Shown piece after piece: positions 16,297 through 24,904 of a stretch of DNA of 64,000 nucleotides. The notes under the pieces were generated by a model. It made no database searches, was not told where the DNA came from, and saw only the letters and a program-made list of their open reading frames with translations. Source of the DNA: Streptomyces monomycini (GTDB taxonomy: Bacteria; Actinomycetota; Actinomycetes; Streptomycetales; Streptomycetaceae); the NCBI RefSeq assembly GCF_022271435.1, contig NZ_JAFIQY010000018.1, positions 62,001-126,000 on the forward strand, read 5' to 3'. Both the position numbers and the translations under genes were made by a program. The stretch's first letter is position 1. Every line of letters starts with the position of its first letter.

Positions 16297-17589
16297 TCAG
16301 CTCTCCCCCGCCGCCCGCGCCGCGATGTCCGTACGGTGGTGCGACCCGTCCAGCGTGAGCCGGCCGAGCGCCCGGTAGGCGCGCTCCCGGGCCGCGGCCA
16401 GGTCGGTGCCGGTGGCCGTCACGGACAGCACCCGGCCGCCCGCGCTGACGACCTCGCCCGTGGCGGCGTCCTTCTTCGTGCCCGCGTGCAGGACGTACGC
16501 GCCGGGCGCGTCCTGCTCCGCGACCTCCGTCAGACCGCCGATCGGGTCGCCCGTGCGCGGCGTACCGGGGTAGTTGTGCGAGGCCACCACGACCGTCACC
16601 GCCGCGTCGTCGCTCCAGCGCAGCGGCGGCAGCGCGGCGAGCGTGCCGGTCGCGGCGGCGTGCAGCAGCCCGGACAGCGGGGTACGGAGGCGGGCCAGCA
16701 CGACCTGGGTCTCCGGGTCGCCGAAGCGCGCGTTGAACTCGATGACGCGCACGCCGCGCGAGGTGATCGCCAGTCCCGCGTACAGCAGCCCGGAGAAGGG
16801 CGTGCCGCGGCGGCGCAGTTCGTCGACGGTGGGCTGGAGGACGCTCTGGAGCACCTCGTCGACCAGCTTGGGGTCGGCCCAGGGCAGCGGGCTGTAGGCG
16901 CCCATGCCACCGGTGTTCGGGCCCTCGTCGGCATCGTGGGCGCGCTTGAAGTCCTGGGCGGGCTGGAGCGGCACGACGGTCTCGCCGTCGGTGACGGCGA
17001 ACAGGGAGACCTCGGGGCCGTCCAGGAACTCCTCGATGACCACACTCCCCCGCTGCCTGGACGGCGCGGGAGGTGCCCCCACACAGGCCAGTGCGTGGGC
17101 ACGCGCGGTCTCGACGTCCTCGGTGACCACGACGCCCTTGCCGGCCGCCAGACCGTCGTCCTTGACCACGTACGGAGCGCCGAACGCGTCCAGCGCGGCG
17201 TCGATCTCGGCGGGGGTGGTGCACAGGTAGCTGCGGGCGGTGGGCACCCCGGCGGCGGCCATCACGTCCTTGGCGAACGCCTTGGAGCCCTCCAGCACGG
17301 CCGCCTGCGCGGACGGCCCGAAGACCGGGACACCGCGCTCGCGGACGGCGTCGGCGACCCCGGCGACCAGCGGCGCTTCGGGGCCGACCACCACCAGGTC
17401 CGCTTCCAGGCGCTGTGCCAGGTCTGCCACCGCCGCGCCGTCGAGGGCATCGACGGGGTGCAGCTCGGCCACTTCCGCGATGCCGGCGTTGCCGGGGGCG
17501 CAGTGCAGCGCGGTGACGTCGGGGTCGAGGGACAGTGAGCGGCACAGGGCGTGTTCGCGGGCGCCGCCGCCGATGACGAGGACCTTCAC
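16297..17589 (-). CDS. purD: Phosphoribosylamine-glycine ligase PurD
   Basis: GAR synthetase of the ATP-grasp family (second purine step), 430 residues. It begins MKVLVIGGGAREHALC, has the Gly-rich loop KDDGLAAGKGVVV at 143-155, the DEGPNTGGMGAYSP signature and the metal-binding EFNARFGDPE. The start is the GTG at 17589. An 11-residue insertion GAPPAPSRQRG sits at about 171-181, just before the conserved VVIEEFLDGPEVS strand; its DNA (17045-17081) is a palindromic element, see findings. The enzyme is probably still active because the insertion falls in a variable loop. Confidence 0.96.
   Translation of the reverse strand: MKVLVIGGGAREHALCRSLSLDPDVTALHCAPGNAGIAEVAELHPVDALDGAAVADLAQRLEADLVVVGPEAPLVAGVADAVRERGVPVFGPSAQAAVLEGSKAFAKDVMAAAGVPTARSYLCTTPAEIDAALDAFGAPYVVKDDGLAAGKGVVVTEDVETARAHALACVGAPPAPSRQRGSVVIEEFLDGPEVSLFAVTDGETVVPLQPAQDFKRAHDADEGPNTGGMGAYSPLPWADPKLVDEVLQSVLQPTVDELRRRGTPFSGLLYAGLAITSRGVRVIEFNARFGDPETQVVLARLRTPLSGLLHAAATGTLAALPPLRWSDDAAVTVVVASHNYPGTPRTGDPIGGLTEVAEQDAPGAYVLHAGTKKDAATGEVVSAGGRVLSVTATGTDLAAARERAYRALGRLTLDGSHHRTDIAARAAGES
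17045..17081. repeat. Short palindromic element inserted in frame in purD
   Basis: Imperfect palindrome of about 37 bp with arms CTCCCCCGC and GCGGGAGG followed by TGCCCCCA. It resembles short dispersed palindromes common between Streptomyces genes. It adds about 11 codons and keeps the frame. Confidence 0.65.
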
Positions 17590-17925
17590 GTGAGCAGCCT
17601 AGTCGGCGCGGGCGTGGGCGCGGGGCGGCGCCCCCACGGGCCCCCGGCGGCCGGGCGGTGGTCGGGGCGGGCCGGGCAGGAGGCGGGGACCAGGAGGTGG
17701 CAACCAAAGGGGCCGGAAGCCGTGGAAACCGTACGCCACCGGGCAGTGGCAACTCTTTCGAGTGAGAGCGGGCATGGTCCTATACCGGATTCCGCACCAC
17801 TTCCGGGCGGAAATAAAGCGATCTTGGGGGCGAGGCCCACCGTTCGGCGGTAGGAAGGAGGATGCGCACCGGCCGTCTCGTACGTACCGCGCGCATCGCA
17901 CGTATCTGCATGAGGGAGTGCACGG
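17590..17925. other. Divergent intergenic region between purD and the SLATT gene
   Basis: 336 bp that must hold promoters for purD (leftward) and the SLATT-domain gene (rightward). The stretch 17720-17830 is less GC-rich and includes TATACC near 17782 and an inverted repeat TTCCGC/GCGGAA around 17789-17811. No gene is evident. Confidence 0.45.
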
Positions 17926-18660
17926 GTGAGTCAGCCGGAGATGCAGCCCGAGGGGCTCCCTCGGGAGGAGCGCGGGGGCGGGCGCGGCGACCTGGGGAGC
18001 CGCACCTTCCCGCTCGGGGACTGGGGCGAGCCGGCTGAGCGCCTCGACGAGCTGTACCACTGGGTCGAGGAGGGCGCCCTGCGGGCCGCTTCTTGGTACC
18101 TGCACGACCGGGTGGCCAAACGGCGCGGCGCGCGGGCGCTGCGCCTGGGGGCCGCGGCCGGGGTGGCGGTGGGCGGCCTGCTGCCGCTGCTCGACCTGAC
18201 CGGGGTGGTGCCCGGGGGCGCGAAGTGGGGGTATCTGGCGCTGCTGGTCGCGGCGGTGTGCGTGGCCGGCGACCGGTTCTTCGGGGTGACCGCGGGCTGG
18301 ATGCGGGACGTGGCGACCGCGCAGGCGGTGCAACGGCGGCTGGAGATCCTCCAGTTCGACTGGGCGTCGGAGAACGTCCGCGAGGTCCTCGGCCCGACGG
18401 AGGGCACCGCCGGTGAGGCGGCGGAGCGCTGCCTGGGCGTGCTGCGCCGGTTCAACGAGGACATCGCGGAGCTGGTGCGGGCCGAGACCGCCGACTGGAT
18501 GGCGCAGTTCCGTCCGGGCCCGCTGCCGCCGGCCGCGCGGGCGACGGCGCAGTGGGGGCAGCGCCCGGAGCCCGGCGGTCCGCAACCTGGCCGGATCACG
18601 CTCCCGCCGGGCACCCGCCCGAACATGCCGCGGCAGCGGCCGCCCGAGTCGCCGCGCTGA
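17926..18660 (+). CDS. SLATT-domain two-TM membrane protein
   Basis: 244 residues. After a charged N-terminus comes the segment LYHWVEEGALRAASWYLHDRVAKRRGARALRLG, two transmembrane helices (about 68-83 and 95-112), and the amphipathic helix QAVQRRLEILQFDWASENV, the order expected for a SLATT domain (two-TM effector module). The C-terminal 50 residues are proline-rich. The GTG at 17926 has a GAGGGAG site. SLATT proteins are best known as pore-forming effectors next to nucleotide sensors in immunity islands; here there is no sensor nearby, so a housekeeping role is likely. Family call is from pattern only. Confidence 0.65.
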   Translation: MSQPEMQPEGLPREERGGGRGDLGSRTFPLGDWGEPAERLDELYHWVEEGALRAASWYLHDRVAKRRGARALRLGAAAGVAVGGLLPLLDLTGVVPGGAKWGYLALLVAAVCVAGDRFFGVTAGWMRDVATAQAVQRRLEILQFDWASENVREVLGPTEGTAGEAAERCLGVLRRFNEDIAELVRAETADWMAQFRPGPLPPAARATAQWGQRPEPGGPQPGRITLPPGTRPNMPRQRPPESPR

Positions 18661-18720
18661 GGCGTACGACCGCTCGCGCGGGCCGGCGGCCGCCCCCGTA
18701 CCGGCCGTGGCCGGCCACCG

Positions 18721-19371
18721 TCAGCTGAAGACGATCATCGACCCTTGGCCCAGGCTGCGGGTCGCCGCCGCGTGCAGCCCCAGCCAGACGTGCCGCTCCC
18801 GCGCGAACGGACTGTCGTCCGGCGGCAGTCCCTCCACCCGTTCCTCCAGCGTGGTGGGGCGCGACGGGGCCTGCGGGGCGGCCGGCGGATTGGCCGGATC
18901 GATACCGATGGCCGGCGCGACCAGTTCGAGGTCGCGCAGCAGGCCGTGCGCGGAGCCCAGCGGCCCGCCGCCCTCCAGGAGTTCGTCGGTGGCCAGCGGG
19001 TGCGGGAAGTCGACCGGGACGTACGCCCCGGCGTGGTCGTAGTGCCAGACCAGGTGCGACTGCTGGGCCGTGGTCTCGAACATCTCCAGCAACTGCTCGT
19101 AGTCGCCGCCCAGTTCGTCCACCGGCGTCACTTCGAGGCCGCAGATCTTCAGCAGGTACGCGCGCCGCAGGAAGTGCAGCGCGTCGTAGTCGAAGCCCGC
19201 CACCGGGGCGACGTCCCCGGACAGGCCGGGCATGTAGCTGAAGACGGGGACCGGCGGCAGCCCCGCTTCCGTGAGGGCCTGGTCGTAGGCGGCGATCTCT
19301 TCGGAGAAGGGGTTGTCGGGGCTGTGGCACAGCACATCGACAAGGGGGACCAGCCACAGGTCACATGCCAC
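18721..19371 (-). CDS. Hypothetical protein (acidic, 216 residues)
   Basis: No family recognised. It starts with GTG at 19371 and begins VACDLWLVPLVDVLCHSPDNPFSEEIAAYDQALTEAGLPPVPVFSY. It is rich in Asp, Glu and Pro, has no transmembrane segment or signal peptide, and contains EMFETTAQQSHLVWHYDHAGAYVPVDFPHPL, which looks like folded-domain sequence. Codon use is typical of the host. It converges on the SLATT gene (60 bp between stops) and is followed on the same strand by nothing until the tRNA-free region to its left. Confidence 0.75.
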   Translation of the reverse strand: MACDLWLVPLVDVLCHSPDNPFSEEIAAYDQALTEAGLPPVPVFSYMPGLSGDVAPVAGFDYDALHFLRRAYLLKICGLEVTPVDELGGDYEQLLEMFETTAQQSHLVWHYDHAGAYVPVDFPHPLATDELLEGGGPLGSAHGLLRDLELVAPAIGIDPANPPAAPQAPSRPTTLEERVEGLPPDDSPFARERHVWLGLHAAATRSLGQGSMIVFS

Positions 19372-19422
19372 GAGACGAGACTCGCTTCCAGTCGGGTGGG
19401 GGGCGGTCGGGACAGCGTAGTG

Positions 19423-20100
19423 CTACCCGGGGCCACCGACGAGGGCGAGGGAGTGCTCGTTGTACTCGCGTACCAGCCGTTGTGCCTCGGTCAGGTCGCG
19501 CCGGACGACGGCGCCGACCAGATCGCGGTGGCCGTGCCACAGCCGGCCGCGCAGGTCCGGCTCGCGCCGCAGCAGCGGCACGGCGAAGACCCAGCTCTGG
19601 ACCCGTACCCGGTCCAGGAAATCACTGATGTACGGGTTTCCCACCAGACTTCCCAGTTCGCGCCAGAAGCGCAGGTCGTACCCGATCAGTACGTCCATGT
19701 CGCCCGCCCGGGCGGCCCGTTCGGCCTCCTCGGCACGGCGCCTGATGGACATCATCACCGCGGGCGACACGGTGTTCAGCGCCCGCTCGGCGCGGGTACG
19801 GAAGATGCCCTCGACGATCAGGGTGCGGGCCTCGATCATGGCCCGGTAGTCGGCGGCGGTGAAGGCGTGCACCCGGAAACCGCGGTGCTGCTCGACGTCG
19901 AGGAGCCCCTGGGCGCACAGGTCGAGCAGCGCCTCGCGGACGGGCGTCGCGGAGACCCCGTACTGTTCGGCGATCTCCTTGACCGTGAACTGGTCTCCGC
20001 AGGGCAGCCGTCCGGCCAGCACCTCGTCGCGCAGCGCGTCGGCGATCTGCTGGCGCAGGGTGTTGCGCCGTATGACTCCGCTGCCTGGGCCGGCGGGCAT
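19423..20100 (-). CDS. GntR-family regulator, FadR subfamily (FCD domain)
   Basis: 225 residues from the ATG at 20100, which has an AAGGAG ribosome site; the open frame upstream to 20241 is not conserved-looking. The GntR winged helix is at about 10-75 (IADALRDEVLAGRL, then VKEIAEQYGVSATPVREALLDL) and an all-helical FCD effector domain follows (YRAMIEARTLIVEG, LIGYDLRFWRELG, HRDLVGAVVRRDL). Such regulators sense carboxylic acids. It lies downstream of the class III aminotransferase on the same strand and may regulate it. Confidence 0.9.
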   Translation of the reverse strand: MPAGPGSGVIRRNTLRQQIADALRDEVLAGRLPCGDQFTVKEIAEQYGVSATPVREALLDLCAQGLLDVEQHRGFRVHAFTAADYRAMIEARTLIVEGIFRTRAERALNTVSPAVMMSIRRRAEEAERAARAGDMDVLIGYDLRFWRELGSLVGNPYISDFLDRVRVQSWVFAVPLLRREPDLRGRLWHGHRDLVGAVVRRDLTEAQRLVREYNEHSLALVGGPG

Positions 20101-20270
20101 CGTGTCCGTCTCCTTCGGCGGCCTCGTGGCCCCGGGGGCCCGTGCGACCGCATGGTCCGTAGACCGCGTAAGGAGAGCGGCCCTCGCCCTCACGATAGGC
20201 GAGGGGGGACGGGCGGGGCGACGGTGGCGCGGGAGTGGCACGGGACGGCCGGGGGCCGGAGCCCCGGCCG

Positions 20271-20302
20271 CGCGCCCGTACCCGGCCCCCGGTACGGGCG
20301 CG
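20271..20302 (-). terminator. Hairpin downstream of the class III aminotransferase
   Basis: Perfect 12-bp stem CGCGCCCGTACC / GGTACGGGCGCG with an 8-nt loop, about 20 bp past the aminotransferase stop. No T run. It suggests that the aminotransferase and the GntR gene are separate transcripts. Confidence 0.5.
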
Positions 20303-20322
20303 AACCCGTGCCCGTACCCGTC

Positions 20323-21681
20323 TCAGCTCGTGTGCGCGTCCGCCACCGACAGCGCCGCGTCCAAAGCCGCAAGGCCCTCCTTCGCCTCGGCCTCCGTCAC
20401 GGTGCAGGGCGGCACGACGTGCGTACGGTTCATGTTCACGAAGGGCCACAGGCCGCCGCGCTTGCAGGCCGCCGCGAACTCGGCCATCGGGGCGTTGGCC
20501 TCTCCCGACGCGTTGTACGGGACGAGCGGCTCGCGCGTCTCCTTGTCCTTGACCAGCTCCAGCGCCCAGAAGACGCCCAGGCCGCGCACCTCGCCGACCG
20601 AGGGGTGGCGCTCCGCGACGGCGCGCAGCTCGGGCCCGATGACCCGCTCGCCGATCTCCGCCGCGTTCTCCACGATCTTCTCCTCGGCCATCGCGTTGAT
20701 CGTGGCGACGGCGGAGGCGCAGGCCAGCGGGTGGCCGGAGTAGGTCAGGCCGCCCGGGTAGGGGCGCCGGTCGAAGGTGGCGGCGATCTCGGCCGAGATG
20801 GCGACACCGCCCAGCGGTACGTAGCCGGAGTTCACGCCCTTGGCGAAGGTCAGCAGGTCCGGCGTGACACCGAAGTGGTCGGCGGCGAACCAGTGGCCCG
20901 TACGGCCGAAGCCCGCCATCACCTCGTCCAGGACGAAGACGATGCCGTACCGGTCGCAGATCTCGCGGACGCCGGCCAGGTAGCCGGGCGGGGGGACCAT
21001 GATCCCGGCGGTGCCGGGGACGGTCTCCAGGATGATCGCGGCGACCGTCTGCGGCCCCTCGAAGGCGATCGTGTCCTCCAAGTGCGCGAGGGCGCGCTCG
21101 CACTCCTGGGCCTCGTTCTCCGCGTGGAAGGGCGAGCGGTACAGGAACGGGCCCCAGAAGTGCACGACACCGGCCGACGCGGTGTCGGACGGCCAGCGGC
21201 GCGGGTCGCCGGTCAGGTTGATCGCGGCGGCGGTGGCGCCGTGGTACGAGCGGTAGGCGGACAGCACCTTGGTCCGGCCGGTGTGCAGCCGGGCCATCCG
21301 GACCGCGTTCTCCACGGCCTCGGCGCCGCCGTTGGTGAAGAAGATCTTGTCGAGGTCGCCGGGGGTGCGCTCGGCGACCAGCCGGGCGGCCTCGGAACGG
21401 ACGTCCACCGCGAAGCCCGGCGCGAGGGTGCACAGCTTGCCGGCCTGCTCCTGGATCGCGGCGACGACCTTCGGGTGCTGGTGGCCGATGTTGGTGTTGA
21501 CCAGCTGGGAGGAGAAGTCGAGGTAGCGGTTGCCGTCGTAGTCCCAGAAGTACGAGCCCTCGGCGCCGGCCACCGGCAGCGGGTCGATCAGGCCCTGCGC
21601 GGACCAGGAGTGGAAGACGTGCGCGCGGTCGGCGGCGTGCACCGCCGCGCCGGCTGCCGGGTCGGGTTGCGTCGTGGTCAC
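20323..21681 (-). CDS. Class III PLP-dependent aminotransferase
   Basis: 452 residues of the omega-aminotransferase type (acetylornithine/taurine/beta-alanine family). Key segments are FFTNGGAEAVENAVRMAR, the AYRSYHGAT motif, VFVLDEVMAGFGRTG, and the PLP-binding Lys in LLTFAKGVNSGYVPLGG. The GTG at 21681 is chosen because GAGG lies eight bases upstream. The nearby FadR-type regulator suggests use of an amine or amino acid whose product is a carboxylate. The substrate cannot be fixed from sequence; taurine- or beta-alanine-pyruvate aminotransferase are the nearest guesses. Confidence 0.9.
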   Translation of the reverse strand: MTTTQPDPAAGAAVHAADRAHVFHSWSAQGLIDPLPVAGAEGSYFWDYDGNRYLDFSSQLVNTNIGHQHPKVVAAIQEQAGKLCTLAPGFAVDVRSEAARLVAERTPGDLDKIFFTNGGAEAVENAVRMARLHTGRTKVLSAYRSYHGATAAAINLTGDPRRWPSDTASAGVVHFWGPFLYRSPFHAENEAQECERALAHLEDTIAFEGPQTVAAIILETVPGTAGIMVPPPGYLAGVREICDRYGIVFVLDEVMAGFGRTGHWFAADHFGVTPDLLTFAKGVNSGYVPLGGVAISAEIAATFDRRPYPGGLTYSGHPLACASAVATINAMAEEKIVENAAEIGERVIGPELRAVAERHPSVGEVRGLGVFWALELVKDKETREPLVPYNASGEANAPMAEFAAACKRGGLWPFVNMNRTHVVPPCTVTEAEAKEGLAALDAALSVADAHTS

Positions 21682-21857
21682 GGGCACTACCTCGGATCGC
21701 TCGGGCCCGCCAAGGGGCACGGTACGGCGGACGCCTTCAGCCTAGGGACCGCCGCGCGGCGCGAGGTACCGACACTGTGTATGGCGCTCGGCACGGGCGC
21801 GGACAGTCTGTCGGTGGGGCTGTAGGAAGCTCCAGGGCGGGCGGCTCCGGGCGGCGC

Positions 21858-22436
21858 TCAGTCGTCATCGTCGTCGTCCGGGGCCGGTGCGGCCTGCGGG
21901 CGGCCGTCCGCGGCGCAGCGGAGCGTGTAGGAGTGGTCGTCGCCGGAGTGGTCGTCGAGCGGCTCGAACTCGATCGCGGCGGTGGCGGCCGGCCCGCGCC
22001 GTACGTCGTCCGCGCGGTAACCGGTGGCCGGGCTCCAGACCGTCAGGTAGACCCGGCCGTCCGTACGGCACTCGGCAGTGGCGCTGCCCCCGGCCAGGCG
22101 GATCGTTCCGCCGCCCCCGGGCCGGGAGGGGGACGCGGAGGCGGGCCCGGAACCGGACGGCGATCCGGACGGCGCGCCCGAGGGCGATCCGGCCGACGGG
22201 CCGGTCCCGGCGGACCCCGAGGGCACCCCCGGCCCCGGCCCCGACCCCGGCCCGGGCTCCGGCGAGGCGGCGCGGGCCGCGGCGAGCTTGTCCCGTACGC
22301 CCCCGTCGTCCAGCGGTACGGCCCGCGCGTTGCGGCCGCCGGTGTCGGCGCTCGCCAGCGACCAGGCACCGAGACCACCCGCCGCGGCCACCGCGCACAC
22401 CCAGGCCGCCGTCGCCGCCACACTGCGCCACGCCAT
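21858..22436 (-). CDS. Secreted or membrane-anchored acidic protein
   Basis: 192 residues from the ATG at 22436, with an AAGGGA ribosome site. One N-terminal hydrophobic segment (ATAAWVCAVAAAGGLGAWSLA) acts as signal or anchor. A Gly/Ser/Pro-rich linker follows (about 60-115), then a small beta-rich domain (GGTIRLAGGSATAECRTDGRVYLTVWSPATGYRADDV) and a C-terminal run of six Asp. Two Cys (in AECRT and TLRCAA) may form a disulfide outside the cell. The upstream leader holds a 9-bp tandem repeat. Family unknown; it is divergent from the next two-component system and could be its target. Confidence 0.7.
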   Translation of the reverse strand: MAWRSVAATAAWVCAVAAAGGLGAWSLASADTGGRNARAVPLDDGGVRDKLAAARAASPEPGPGSGPGPGVPSGSAGTGPSAGSPSGAPSGSPSGSGPASASPSRPGGGGTIRLAGGSATAECRTDGRVYLTVWSPATGYRADDVRRGPAATAAIEFEPLDDHSGDDHSYTLRCAADGRPQAAPAPDDDDDD

Positions 22437-22448
22437 CGCGCCGTCCCT

Positions 22449-22493
22449 TCTGCCGATCCTGCCGATCCTGCCGGTCCTGCCGTTCCTGCCGGT
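22449..22493. repeat. 9-bp tandem repeat in the leader of the acidic secreted protein
   Basis: About five imperfect copies of CTGCCGATC / CTGCCGGTC just upstream of the ATG at 22436. The frame upstream stays open, so the repeat could be mistaken for coding sequence. It may affect the leader RNA. Confidence 0.6.
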
Positions 22494-22668
22494 CCGCCCT
22501 ACGGCTCCGGCGCCCGTACGGCCCGCGTCACCGTCCCCCGCACCTTGCCGCACCTTCCCGCACCCTTTCCTAACGTCCGGTTAAGACGCGGACAAACCCC
22601 TGGCCCGGAGCGTGCCGTCGCCCGCGGCGTCTCCCGCCGGGCCGGGGTGCCTGGTTACGGTGACGGGC

Positions 22669-23421
22669 ATGTCCCACCTCCTCGTCGTCGAGGACGACCC
22701 CCAGCTGCGCGGCGCTCTGCTGCGCGCGCTGCGCGACCGCGGCCATGCCGTGGCCACCGCGGCGACCGGCATGTCCGGCCTGGACGCCGCCGTCACGGAC
22801 CGCCCGGACCTCGTCGTCCTGGACCTCGGTCTGCCGGACGTGGACGGCGCGCAGGTGCTCCGGATGCTGCGGGCCGTCAGTGACGTACCGGTGATCGTGG
22901 CCACCGCTCGCGACGAGGAGCCGGACATGGTCGCGGTCCTCGGTGACGGTGCCGACGACTACATCGTCAAGCCCTTCGGGGCTGCCCAGTTGGACGCCCG
23001 CATCAAGGCGGTGCTGCGCCGCCTCGGCACCGCGGAACCGGAACCCGCGCTCCGGGTCGGCGGCCTGCGCGTGGACGCGGCCGCGCGCGAAGTGGCCCTG
23101 GACGGCGAGCCCCTGGACCTGACCCCGCGCGAGTTCGACCTGCTCGCCTATCTGGCGCGCCGCGCGGGGCAGGTGATCTCCCGGCGGGAACTGCTGGCGG
23201 AGGTGTGGCAGCAGCCGCTGGGCGGCGCGGACAAGACGGTGGACGTCCACCTGTCGTGGCTGCGGCGGAAACTGGGCGAGACGGCACAGCGGCCGCGCTA
23301 CCTGCACACGGTCCGTACGGTGGGCGTGAAGCTGGCGGCTCCGGAGACGGCGGACGGCCCGGCCCCCGCTCCTGACGGCCCCGGCCACACCAGCGGCCCC
23401 ACCCGTTCCCGCAAGCCGTAG
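22669..23421 (+). CDS. OmpR/PhoB-family response regulator
   Basis: 250 residues from the ATG at 22669; an upstream frame to 22612 is not family-like. The receiver domain has the acidic pair EDD near residue 8, the phosphoacceptor Asp in VVLDLGLPD, and the Lys in YIVKPFG. The C-terminal winged helix contains DLTPREFDLLAYLARRAGQVISRRELL and DVHLSWLRRKLGE. It is followed two bases later by its kinase gene. The neighbouring divergent acidic secreted protein is a plausible target. Confidence 0.94.
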   Translation: MSHLLVVEDDPQLRGALLRALRDRGHAVATAATGMSGLDAAVTDRPDLVVLDLGLPDVDGAQVLRMLRAVSDVPVIVATARDEEPDMVAVLGDGADDYIVKPFGAAQLDARIKAVLRRLGTAEPEPALRVGGLRVDAAAREVALDGEPLDLTPREFDLLAYLARRAGQVISRRELLAEVWQQPLGGADKTVDVHLSWLRRKLGETAQRPRYLHTVRTVGVKLAAPETADGPAPAPDGPGHTSGPTRSRKP

Positions 23422-23423
23422 CC

Positions 23424-24887
23424 ATGCGCCGCAGCCTGCTCCTCCTGACCGCCGCGACCACCGCGCTCGTCCTCGCCGCCCTGCTGGTCCCGCTCGCCCT
23501 GCTCACCCGCAGCCACGCCGCCGACCGGGCCACCGCCGACGCCACCTCGCGCGCCCACTCGCTGGCCACCGGGGTCGGCCAGGCGCTGGCCGGGAGGCGG
23601 GGCGCGGGGTCCGGCGGGCCGTCGAACGGGGCGCCGGACGCGCGCCGGGCCGCCGCGGGCATCGTCGACTCCGCCAACGGCCCGGGGCTCCCCCGTACTT
23701 CGGTCGTGCTCGCCGACGGCGCCGTGCTCGGGCCCGCCACGCCCGTCACCGACGCGGTACGGCTGGCCCGGTACGGGCGGGCGTTCACGTACGAGCCGCC
23801 CTCCGGGGGCCGAACCGTCCTGGTGCCGGTGCAGGGCGTGGCGGACGGCACCGCCGTCGTCCTCGTCGCGCTGTCGGAGAGCCAGCTGTACGCGGGCACG
23901 CTGGCCTCCTCGCTGGAGCTCGCCGGGATCGGCGTGGCCCTGGTCCTGCTGGGGCTGCTGGTCGCCGACCGGCTCGGTGCCCGCCTGGTCGGCTCGGCGC
24001 GCCGGCTGTCCCGGGTCGCCGACCGGCTGGCCGCGGGCGACCTGGCGGCCCGCGCCGAGCCGTCCGGGCCGCCCGAGCTGCGTGCGGTGGCGCGCGAGGT
24101 GAACCACCTGGCGGACCGTATCGACGGCTTCCTGACCGCCGAACGGGAGGACGCGGCCGACCTCGCGCACCGGCTGCGCACCCCGGTCGCCGCGCTGCGC
24201 CTGAACGCGGAGGGGCTGCGCGACCCGGCGGAGGCGGAGCGGATCGCGGCGGACGTGGCGGCGCTGGAGCGCAGCGTCGACGACATCATCCGTACGGCGC
24301 GCGAACCGCTGCGCGCGGCGGCCCGGCGCGGCGCGGCGGGTCCGGGGGCGGCGGCCCGGCGGGGCGCGTCAGGCCCCGTCCGGACGGATGCGGTTACGGC
24401 GGGCCCGGGTACGGCGCCGGCAGCAGGCACCCGGCACCCCCCGCGCGCCGACCTGTCCGCCGTCGCCCGCGAACGCGCCGACTTCTGGCGCCCGCTGGCC
24501 GAGGACCAGGGCCGCGAGCTGGCCTTCGAGGCCCCTGCCGGTCCGGCCGTCGTACGGGCCGACGCGGCCGGACTGGCCGCAGCCGTGGACGCCCTGATCG
24601 GCAACGTCTTCGACCACACCCCGGACGGCGCGGGGCTGCGCGTCACGGTCGCCCGTGAGGACTCCGGCGGATGCCTGCTCACCGTCGAGGACGACGGGCC
24701 CGGCTTCCCCGCCGGGCACGTCCCGGAGCGCGGCCGCAGCGGCGGCGGATCGACGGGACTGGGCCTGGACATCGTGCGCCGGTCGGCGGAGGAGTCGGGC
24801 GGCTCGCTGGAGTGCGGCGCGGCGTCCGGGGGCGGTGCCCGCGTCACAGCCCGCTTCGGCCCGGCGGCCACGGACCGCCGCGCCTGA
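23424..24887 (+). CDS. Sensor histidine kinase (HAMP, HisKA)
   Basis: 487 residues: N-terminal TM (10-28), an extracellular loop of about 140 residues, second TM (about 164-186), a HAMP linker, a HisKA helix DLAHRLRTPVAALRLNAEG with His at about 249, a low-complexity Ala/Arg/Gly insertion near 290-345, and an HATPase domain (LIGNVFDHTPDGAGLRV, VEDDGPGF, GSTGLGLDIVRRSAE). It pairs with the preceding regulator (2-bp gap). The signal is unknown. The gene ends 17 bp before a MITE. Confidence 0.93.
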   Translation: MRRSLLLLTAATTALVLAALLVPLALLTRSHAADRATADATSRAHSLATGVGQALAGRRGAGSGGPSNGAPDARRAAAGIVDSANGPGLPRTSVVLADGAVLGPATPVTDAVRLARYGRAFTYEPPSGGRTVLVPVQGVADGTAVVLVALSESQLYAGTLASSLELAGIGVALVLLGLLVADRLGARLVGSARRLSRVADRLAAGDLAARAEPSGPPELRAVAREVNHLADRIDGFLTAEREDAADLAHRLRTPVAALRLNAEGLRDPAEAERIAADVAALERSVDDIIRTAREPLRAAARRGAAGPGAAARRGASGPVRTDAVTAGPGTAPAAGTRHPPRADLSAVARERADFWRPLAEDQGRELAFEAPAGPAVVRADAAGLAAAVDALIGNVFDHTPDGAGLRVTVAREDSGGCLLTVEDDGPGFPAGHVPERGRSGGGSTGLGLDIVRRSAEESGGSLECGAASGGGARVTARFGPAATDRRA

Positions 24888-24904
24888 GACGTGCGGCCTG
24901 CCCA

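Noticed and set aside
18745..21825. A 1026-codon plus-strand frame.
   Set aside because: Antisense to the hypothetical, GntR and aminotransferase genes, all of which have family-like sequence and proper starts.
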